A stretch of DNA of 64,000 nucleotides, taken from Neisseria mucosa. GTDB taxonomy: Bacteria; Pseudomonadota; Gammaproteobacteria; Burkholderiales; Neisseriaceae. Below, piece after piece: positions 57,770 through 64,000 of the stretch. The position numbers and the translations under genes were made by a program. The DNA lies in assembly GCF_013267835.1 (NCBI RefSeq), contig NZ_CP053939.1, positions 1,860,001 to 1,924,000 of the forward strand, given 5' to 3'. The notes under the pieces were generated by a model. It did no database searches. It was not told the origin of the DNA and was given only the letters and a program-made list of their open reading frames with translations. Numbering within the stretch: position 1 is the stretch's first letter; every line of letters begins with the position of its first letter.

Positions 57770-58984
57770 TCAGCCTTTGATGACGCTGACGAAGCCGGAG
57801 AGGATGGCGGCGTTGAGCAGGTCAACGAAGAACGCGCCCACCATAGGCACAATCAAGAAGGCTTTGTGCGAAGGGCCGAAAGTTTGGGTAATGGACTGCA
57901 TGTTGGCAACGGCAGTCGGGGTGGCGCCCAAACCGAAGCCGCAGTGGCCGGCTGCCAAGACGGCGGCGTCGTAGTCGCGGCCCATGAAGACGTAGGTAAC
58001 GAAGGTTGCGTACAGAATCATCACGACGGTTTGTACGGCCAGGATGATGGTTACCGGGCCTGCCAGACCGGTCAATTCCCACAGTTTCAGGTTCAAAAGA
58101 GCCATGGCGAGGAAGAGCGACAGGGAGGCGTTACCGAATACGTCGATGGCGCGGTCGAACATATTGACTTTGAAGGTTGCAGTCAGGACGTTGCGGATGA
58201 CCACGCCGGCAAACAGACACCATACGAATTTAGGCAGGTCGAAGAAGGCTTTGTCGTAGCCGTCGACGATTTCGGCAAAAGCCAAACATGCGGCAAACAT
58301 CGCGAGTGTTTCGACAGCGGAGTCAGCCGTAATCAGACGGGTACGTTGTGCTTTTTCGAAGACGTCGTCGGTTTGGTCGTTGTCAACTGGTTTTTTATTT
58401 GTTTCCAGAGGTTTGCGACCCATTTTGTTGATCAGGCGACGGGCAACGGGACCGCCGATCAGGCCGCCGAATACCAGGCCGAAGGTGGCGGAAGCCATAC
58501 CCAATCCGGTAGCGCCGGTCAGGCCGAATTTGCTTTCAAAGTCAGGACCCCATGCGCCGGCTGTACCGTGACCGCCGGTCAGGGTAATCGAACCGGTAAT
58601 CAGGCCAATCAGCGGATCCAAGCCCAATGCGCTCGCCAAGCCGACACCGACGAAGTTTTGGACGATGATGAATGCACCCACCACGGCGGTAAAGATAACC
58701 AAAGGCAGGCCGCCCGCTTTCAAACGGGAGAAGTCCGCGCTCAAACCGATGGATGTAAAGAAGATGAGCATGAACGCATCTTGCAGCGGTTTTTCAAATT
58801 TGAAGCTGACGCCGTAGGCTTCGTGCAGGGCGAACAGGACGATAGCGGCAACCAGACCGCCGGCGACCGGCTCGGGAATATTGAAGTCTCGTAAGAATTT
58901 GATTTTTTGAACCAGAAATTTACCAACCAGCAACACGAGCGTGGCGGCAATCAGTGTGTAATAACTGTTGAATTCCCATTCCAT
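57770..58984 (-). CDS. gltS: Sodium/glutamate symporter
   Basis: This 404-residue inner-membrane protein of the ESS family has two inverted five-helix repeats. Glycine-rich re-entrant loops are seen in GSITLTGGHGTAGAWG and AGHCGFGLGATPTAVAN. The start has a very strong ribosome-binding site (AGGAGGT). An uptake sequence lies in the 57665-57769 spacer. Confidence 0.94.
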   Translation of the reverse strand: MEWEFNSYYTLIAATLVLLVGKFLVQKIKFLRDFNIPEPVAGGLVAAIVLFALHEAYGVSFKFEKPLQDAFMLIFFTSIGLSADFSRLKAGGLPLVIFTAVVGAFIIVQNFVGVGLASALGLDPLIGLITGSITLTGGHGTAGAWGPDFESKFGLTGATGLGMASATFGLVFGGLIGGPVARRLINKMGRKPLETNKKPVDNDQTDDVFEKAQRTRLITADSAVETLAMFAACLAFAEIVDGYDKAFFDLPKFVWCLFAGVVIRNVLTATFKVNMFDRAIDVFGNASLSLFLAMALLNLKLWELTGLAGPVTIILAVQTVVMILYATFVTYVFMGRDYDAAVLAAGHCGFGLGATPTAVANMQSITQTFGPSHKAFLIVPMVGAFFVDLLNAAILSGFVSVIKG

Positions 58985-59200
58985 GTTGTTTCACCTCCTA
59001 GAAATGTTTTTCCGAGTATCCGTTTCTTTCCGGATGCAGTGTGTTTCAACGCTTGGCGTTATCCGCCGAGTGTCATGGTATTGATGCGCGGACAAGGTGT
59101 TTCCGAAAAGAAATGAAAACGATGGCTTGTCCGTGAAAAATAACTGGCAAATATTAGGGGAATAGTTAAAGATTGTCAAAAAATGCGTGTGTAAATCTTT

Positions 59201-60607
59201 TCAGACGGCCTTTTTCCCGATGGCATGATGCGCTTCGCGGCGCCATTGTTCCAAGAGGGATGTTAATAACCCGGCCGAGGTATGCCCGTTGCCGATGGCG
59301 GCCTGCAGCCAGTAGCAGGCAGTCGGGACATGGCAGCTTACACCTTGCCCGTGATAGTAAAAACAGGCGAGGTGGTATTGGGCGGAAGGGTGGTTTTGTT
59401 CGGCAGCAATGGCGTACCAGTGGGCGGCCGCCCGAGGGTCTTGCGCCGTGCCGAGGCCGTAATGGTAGATGCGGCCCAAGGCTGCCGCCGCGTTTTTGTG
59501 GTGGAATTCGGCCGCTTCCATGTAATTTTTGCGCGCGGCATTGTAGTCGGCAGGACGGCCGATGGCGCGGGCCTGTGCTTCCGCCAAGCGATATGCGGTC
59601 TCGGTTTGTTGCTGTTGCAGGGCGGCTGTTTTGATTTGTTCGTATTGTTGCGGATGGTACAGCGCGGCATCGCTGACAAGTTTTTGTGCGGCGGCGGCAG
59701 AACCCAGCGTAGCGGCACGGTGGTAGTAATCATGTGCGACATGGTTGTCGGCTTTGATGCCGAGGCCGTAGCGGTAGAGGTCGCCCATGATTTTCAGGGC
59801 TTCGGGATGGTTTTTCTCGGCGGCGGCTTTGGCGTAGCGTGCCGCTTGGAACGGGTCTCGTTCGGAAAGTTCGCCGGTCAGGGCGTATTGGGCCAGCTTG
59901 GCTTGAGCTTCCGCTTGTTCCTTGTCGGCGGCACGACGATACCATTCCAAGGCTTCGGGTCGGCGTTGGGCGGCAAGAAGGTCGGCCAGCAGGGTTTGTG
60001 CGGCGATATGGCCGGCTTGCGCGGCTTGTTCGAGGTATTGTTCAGCTTGTGCGTGGTCGGGACTGATGCCTGTGCCGTAGAAGTAGATTTGACCGAGTTG
60101 CCAACAGGCGGCAGTCACGCCGAGGGCGGCCGCTTTTTCGTATTGTTCGACGGCTGTTGCAACGTCGCCTTGGCGTTGATGATGGCGCGCCAGATGGTAA
60201 TACGCGGGCGCGGCATATCGGGCGGCGGCAAGCTCCGCCCAGTAGAGGGATTGTGGGTCGTTACGTTGCGCGTGGTAACGCATGAGGATTAATTGGGCTT
60301 CTGGGTGTCCCTGCTCACCCAGCCAAGCATATTCGTTGAGGAGCTGTCCGGTCGGGGTGCCGTTGTGTTCGCGCTGTTGCAGCAGGGAGAAGAGTGCTTT
60401 GGGATGGCGTTGGGCCGCGGCGGCTTCCAACCATGAAAGTGCCTGCTCCGGTTGGCCGTTTTGCAGCAGATGGTTGCCCAATACGAAAGCAGCTTCCGCA
60501 TAACCCTGCTCTGCCGCCTGTTGCAACAGGGGCAGGGCTTGGGCGGTATGGGATTGTTCCAAAAGGGCGGCGGCTTGCCGGTAGAGGATTTCAGGAGCGG
60601 CGGTCAT
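59201..60607 (-). CDS. Sel1-repeat (tetratricopeptide-like) protein
   Basis: This 468-residue protein is built of roughly a dozen Sel1-like repeats of about 36 residues (for example YEKAAALGVTAACWQLGQIY and YRRAADKEQAEAQAKLAQYA). No signal peptide is clear from the ATG at 60607; a GTG start at 60697 would add 30 residues. Such proteins are scaffolds for protein contacts. The stop codon comes from an uptake sequence (AAG GCC GTC TGA). No partner can be named; lipB lies upstream. Confidence 0.82.
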   Translation of the reverse strand: MTAAPEILYRQAAALLEQSHTAQALPLLQQAAEQGYAEAAFVLGNHLLQNGQPEQALSWLEAAAAQRHPKALFSLLQQREHNGTPTGQLLNEYAWLGEQGHPEAQLILMRYHAQRNDPQSLYWAELAAARYAAPAYYHLARHHQRQGDVATAVEQYEKAAALGVTAACWQLGQIYFYGTGISPDHAQAEQYLEQAAQAGHIAAQTLLADLLAAQRRPEALEWYRRAADKEQAEAQAKLAQYALTGELSERDPFQAARYAKAAAEKNHPEALKIMGDLYRYGLGIKADNHVAHDYYHRAATLGSAAAAQKLVSDAALYHPQQYEQIKTAALQQQQTETAYRLAEAQARAIGRPADYNAARKNYMEAAEFHHKNAAAALGRIYHYGLGTAQDPRAAAHWYAIAAEQNHPSAQYHLACFYYHGQGVSCHVPTACYWLQAAIGNGHTSAGLLTSLLEQWRREAHHAIGKKAV

Positions 60608-60918
60608 GGTTTGCGGGCGGATAAAGTGGAAGACGGGTGCTGCGGCATATAGGCGGCGATGCCGGTCGATGGCTTTGTAAAAAATAGGATTTGGCACAGT
60701 TTTGCAGTTGCCTTAGCGGTCTGCCTTTAAAGATGTTTGGCTTGTTGTATTATTTTCCTGGGAAAACATCTCTATTCAGTACGTTACAAAGCTTTCGGCT
60801 TGAGTCGGCATGCGTTCATGACAGCTTGGTCATTATACTGTTTTTGTAATTTATTGTTAATGATAAATGCGGTTTTTTATGGTTTGTTTACATGACGGTG
60901 TTAGGGGATTGATTGTTT
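60608..60918. other. Spacer between the Sel1 gene and lipB
   Basis: I see no gene or recognised repeat. It is moderately AT-rich and should hold the Sel1 gene's promoter on the minus strand. Confidence 0.4.
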
Positions 60919-60950
60919 CAGGCCGTCTGAAAAACATTTCAGACGGCCTG
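60919..60950. terminator. Inverted uptake-sequence terminator after lipB
   Basis: CAGGCCGTCTGAAA (60919-60932) pairs with TTTCAGACGGCCTG (60937-60950). Confidence 0.8.
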
Positions 60951-60966
60951 AATTATTTTTGCTAAG

Positions 60967-62226
60967 TCAGGTTGTCAGAGTGGAAGAGTCAGAGGTTTTT
61001 TTGTCAGGGAAAAACACCTGGCTGTAGAAGTTGCCGTTAATTTGGGTTACGTTGAGGTGGTACATACGGTAGGCATGGAACAGGTCGCTGTCAGGCGGCG
61101 TCGGATGATTCCAAAATTCTGCCAAGGTATTTTGGTCGGTTATGCCGGGAATGTCGTAATGGGCGCGGCCGAGGACTTTGACAGGCATGTTGTGGATCAA
61201 GCCGGACAGGCCGCTGGTGCTGTTGATGGTAACCATGCCGAGGCCGTGGCGCAGGAAAACGGGCAGGGGGACGTCGTGGACGTAAGTGATACGGCCTTTG
61301 AGTTTGGGGTGTTTTTTGATAAAGCGCTTGATGTCGCGCGAGTAGTCGATAAAGCCTCGGTCCATCGGATGATGCTTGATGATGAGGTTGGTATCGGCAG
61401 GCGCATGCGCGGCAAAGGAGGCTAAAACATGGAGCAGGAAGCTGCGGACACTGGAAAAGTCGCAATGGATACGGACTTGGCTGTCGTTGAATACCTGCAA
61501 GGGAACAATAAAAAATTTGCCGTATTTGCCCGCCTCCACGCGTTTGGCGATTTGGATGTCTTCGATATAGTAGTTCAAACGCTTGAGGATGGAGATCGAC
61601 CACAGTTTGAGGTAATGGCCGGCATTGGATGCGCGGTGGTGGATGTAGTTCGGGTATTTGTTCGGGTTGCGGAACAATTCGATATAGTAACGGACGGCGT
61701 TTTTGGCCATGGGCGTAAACCCGCCGCGTACCGGTGTCGGCGCTTTGTATTCTTGCTGGGCCAGTTTGGGGAATTGTTCCAGAAAAAAGTCGGCACGGCG
61801 CGGCAACGGAGAAAATGCGTTGACGCCGTCTTTTTCTAAGGTGATGTAGTAGGGGCGGAAATAGCCTTCTTCAAATACCCAGAAACTGGCTTGGTTTTCG
61901 TTTGCAATTCGTTTGGCCAGGAGATGGTAGGGACGTGTGTCGCCAAAGCAGACAACGGCCTGGATGTGATGTTGAACGATGTATTTTTGCAAAAACTCAG
62001 GAAAGGCATCGTAGCTGTCGTTAAATGCAACGGTATGCGCTTGAGTAGGCGGATAAAAATAGTCGTCGCCTGCATTAAAGTTGAATTTATGTACGGTTTT
62101 ACCGTTTGCGGTCAGCCAGCCGGCGAGGCGCTGAAAAAAATCGCCGACAGGGCCTTGAAGCAGCAGGATGTTTTCTGCGCTTTCAAGCAGGCTTTGCAGG
62201 TTGTTTTGGAGGACGGGCTGTTTCAT
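60967..62226 (-). CDS. lipB: Capsule polysaccharide export/modification protein LipB (KpsS, CtrF)
   Basis: This 419-residue protein matches meningococcal LipB in length and start (MKQPVLQNNLQSLLESAENILLLQGPVGDFF). By family (KpsS) it is a beta-Kdo transferase that adds the first Kdo to lyso-phosphatidylglycerol, starting the poly-Kdo linker of group 2-type capsules. KHHPMDRGFIDY and TINSTSGLSGLIHNMPVKVLG form the donor site. The ATG at 62226 is used; upstream codons are not conserved. It is downstream of lipA, as in the meningococcal capsule region. Confidence 0.93.
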   Translation of the reverse strand: MKQPVLQNNLQSLLESAENILLLQGPVGDFFQRLAGWLTANGKTVHKFNFNAGDDYFYPPTQAHTVAFNDSYDAFPEFLQKYIVQHHIQAVVCFGDTRPYHLLAKRIANENQASFWVFEEGYFRPYYITLEKDGVNAFSPLPRRADFFLEQFPKLAQQEYKAPTPVRGGFTPMAKNAVRYYIELFRNPNKYPNYIHHRASNAGHYLKLWSISILKRLNYYIEDIQIAKRVEAGKYGKFFIVPLQVFNDSQVRIHCDFSSVRSFLLHVLASFAAHAPADTNLIIKHHPMDRGFIDYSRDIKRFIKKHPKLKGRITYVHDVPLPVFLRHGLGMVTINSTSGLSGLIHNMPVKVLGRAHYDIPGITDQNTLAEFWNHPTPPDSDLFHAYRMYHLNVTQINGNFYSQVFFPDKKTSDSSTLTT

Positions 62227-62362
62227 GTCGCAATGTGATTTTGTTTTTTGTGTAATAGTTTTGGGTTGAACTTTTAAGCATACGCCAAGCGTATTAACGA
62301 TGCAAAAGCAATGATGTCGCAATTGAAGCCGGTTTATGACATATTGTTAATTTTGATGGCAT

Positions 62363-64000
62363 TTATTTAAAAGATCGATATAGTTGTTTGATTTTACCTA
62401 ATTTTTTGGCAAAGTACCCACGATGTAATCCGTTGTTGTTTTTTTGCATATTTTTTTGTCGTATCAGGATTTGGGCTGCAGTTTCCGCATTGATGGCCTG
62501 ATGGGTTTCGGGGTGGATGTAGTCGGGATAGTGGATGAGCGTGCCGGCAATCAGCTGCCAAAGCTCAAGCCTGCGGCTGCGGCGCGGAATGGGGAGCAGA
62601 TCTTGGGTAAGCCCCCAGCCTGCGTAAAAAGGCAGACCGTAGCAGCTGACTTTTTTGCCGCGCAACAGGGCTTCAAAACCGGTCAGCGAAGTCATGGTGT
62701 GAACTTCGTCTGCGTGTTGGAGACAAGTCAGGATGTCGGCTTGTTCGGCAGTTTGGTCAGCATATCGTGCCGTATCTTCAGGGGAGATATGGCCGATACG
62801 GTTACCGCTGACTACATCGGGATGCGGTTTGTAGATGATATAGGCGTTGGGGTTTCGTTCGCGTACGGTACGGAGCAAATCCAGATTGCGGTAGATTTGG
62901 GGCGAACCGTAGCGGATAGACGCATCATCTTCAACCTGGCCGGGAACGAGGATTACGGTTTTGTCGGTTGACGGGGCGGTGAAGTCTGAGCTGCCGACGT
63001 TGTATTTGCTGATGTGGTTTTCGGTCAGCATTTTTTGCAGCTTCAAGGCCGTCTGAAAGTCTTGATCGTCGAAGTTTTGGTTTTGCAGGATGTGTTCAAG
63101 ACGGGACGGGGTTTCGGCATTGAAATAAATGCCCATATCGTCGGTAACGAGCGACAGCGGCGGGACTAAATTAGAACCGAGTCCGACCGAGCGGATAAAG
63201 CCGTCTTCCATGCGCAGCAGGGGGATGTGGCGTTGTTCGGCAAAACGGACGATGGCCTCTTTGCCGTTGCCCCAGGCAAGGATGCGTGCATCGTCGGACA
63301 GTTTGACCCCGGCCAGTTTTTGGGTGGAAGAGATAAATTTCAGACGGCATGAAGGTACGTTAAAGAACGGTTTGGCAACCGCGCGTTTCCACAAAGACAT
63401 GCCGACGCAATATAACTCGCCACGCAATTTGTCGTTTTTGCGTTTGACCGTCGCCAGATAGTCGATAACATCCAAGAGGCTGCCTGCTTCGCCGGTATTG
63501 GGGTTGAGATAGCGACTGTATTGCAGATAGGCTGCGGCGAAGAGTTGCAGCAAGTTGCGGGTGGCGCGGCGTTGGGTTTGGACAAGGCGGTTGATTTCAG
63601 GATGGCGGTCGTCGCTTACGCCCCATCCGGCATACCACGGCAGGCCGAAGGTGGTCAGCGGTTTGCCGCACAAAAGCGCCTCAAAACCCATTTGTGAGGT
63701 AACGCAATAAACTTTATCGACGTTTTGCAACAAAGAAATCGGATTGATGTCTTCTGCCAGAAGATGGACGCGGTGTTGCTGCGCCAGCCGGGTCAGATAG
63801 CCTTGTTTTTTGCCGCACAAAACATCGGGATGGGTTTTGACCCAGATATCGGCTTGCGGGTTTTCATTCAAGGTCGTCTGAAACATCAGTTCAAACGCAG
63901 AGGCGTCTGCGCTGCCATACTGGATAGCCATATCGCCGAAGGTTTGGTCGATGATGAGGACAGTTTCAGGCTTGGATGGGGAACGTAAAGGATGATCGTC
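62363..64000 (-). CDS. lipA: Capsule polysaccharide protein LipA (KpsC, CtrE), 5' end outside window
   Basis: The frame is open through the window edge; 545 codons are visible, against about 704 in the meningococcal protein. Two homologous modules are apparent. The first has TSQMGFEALLCGKPLTTFG followed by LPWYAGWG, and the second has TSLTGFEALLRGKKVSCYG followed by LPFYAGWG. KpsC proteins use the two modules to add alternating beta-Kdo residues to the linker started by KpsS. The gene contains uptake sequences of three dialects. The rest of the capsule locus should lie beyond 64000. Confidence 0.93.
   Translation of the reverse strand, partial: DDHPLRSPSKPETVLIIDQTFGDMAIQYGSADASAFELMFQTTLNENPQADIWVKTHPDVLCGKKQGYLTRLAQQHRVHLLAEDINPISLLQNVDKVYCVTSQMGFEALLCGKPLTTFGLPWYAGWGVSDDRHPEINRLVQTQRRATRNLLQLFAAAYLQYSRYLNPNTGEAGSLLDVIDYLATVKRKNDKLRGELYCVGMSLWKRAVAKPFFNVPSCRLKFISSTQKLAGVKLSDDARILAWGNGKEAIVRFAEQRHIPLLRMEDGFIRSVGLGSNLVPPLSLVTDDMGIYFNAETPSRLEHILQNQNFDDQDFQTALKLQKMLTENHISKYNVGSSDFTAPSTDKTVILVPGQVEDDASIRYGSPQIYRNLDLLRTVRERNPNAYIIYKPHPDVVSGNRIGHISPEDTARYADQTAEQADILTCLQHADEVHTMTSLTGFEALLRGKKVSCYGLPFYAGWGLTQDLLPIPRRSRRLELWQLIAGTLIHYPDYIHPETHQAINAETAAQILIRQKNMQKNNNGLHRGYFAKKLGKIKQLYRSFK
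63339..63350 (-). repeat. AT-dialect uptake sequence inside lipA
   Basis: TTCAGACGGCAT is the reverse of ATGCCGTCTGAA, the form common in N. meningitidis and N. gonorrhoeae. A few others in the window are at 31361, 32283 and 49533. Confidence 0.9.
63871..63882 (+). repeat. N. mucosa-dialect uptake sequence inside lipA
   Basis: AGGTCGTCTGAA is the AG-mucDUS form. It is the only exact copy I noticed in the window, against dozens of AGGCCGTCTGAA. Confidence 0.85.

Overview
The window is chromosomal DNA of a Neisseria species. It is saturated with the neisserial DNA uptake sequence, mostly in the AG form (AGGCCGTCTGAA). By what is known of uptake-sequence dialects, this fits the commensal N. subflava/flavescens group better than N. 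meningitidis or N. gonorrhoeae, which mainly use the AT form. Gene content and protein sequences are also typically neisserial. The species itself is an inference.

Layout. (1) 1-1419: 3' part of a POT-family peptide transporter. (2) 1745-19328: all 14 genes of respiratory complex I, nuoA to nuoN, in order. Cargo genes sit at three junctions: an AT-rich ImmA/IrrE plus DUF4411 (PIN-like) pair between nuoE and nuoF, a GFA-family zinc protein between nuoH and nuoI, and a chorismate mutase plus a cupin between nuoL and nuoM. A Fur-like operator lies upstream of nuoA. (3) 19514-20351: a DUF2818 membrane protein and an AT-rich secreted protein of unknown function. (4) 20929-35070: a cell-envelope block (frr, uppS, cdsA, a SIMPL protein, dxr, rseP, bamA, skp, lpxD, fabZ, lpxA, lpxB, murJ) that joins undecaprenyl and phospholipid precursors, outer-membrane protein assembly, lipid A synthesis and lipid II flipping. 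(5) 35162-37427: thiC behind a TPP riboswitch, divergent from an initiator tRNA-Met gene. (6) 37580-44404: a FUSC-family membrane protein, rnhB, pyrD, an OPT-family transporter, a probable unannotated small RNA, and waaA.

(7) 44543-48195: a pseudoazurin gene and a Fur-boxed iron/siderophore-type ABC importer operon. A decayed second copy of the pseudoazurin 3' end lies on the far side of the operon. (8) 48714-53477: a permease-less PTS (EI, HPr, mannose-type EIIA), a hypoxanthine phosphoribosyltransferase and an orphan ThiP-like permease. (9) 53711-60607: cytochrome b561, pdxA, an S49 peptidase, an LprI-like lipoprotein, gltS and a Sel1-repeat protein. (10) 60967-64000: lipB (kpsS/ctrF) and the 3' part of lipA (kpsC/ctrE), the Kdo-linker transferases of a capsule export locus that continues past the window edge.

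Most transcription units end in hairpins made of two inverted uptake sequences. In five genes the uptake sequence also supplies the stop codon. The observations most worth following up are the small RNA with an anti-Shine-Dalgarno loop (42919-43034), the toxin-antitoxin-like pair inside the complex I operon, the pseudoazurin remnant flanking the iron operon, the combined terminator/SD-masking hairpin in front of thiC, and foreign-dialect uptake sequences in the capsule gene lipA.
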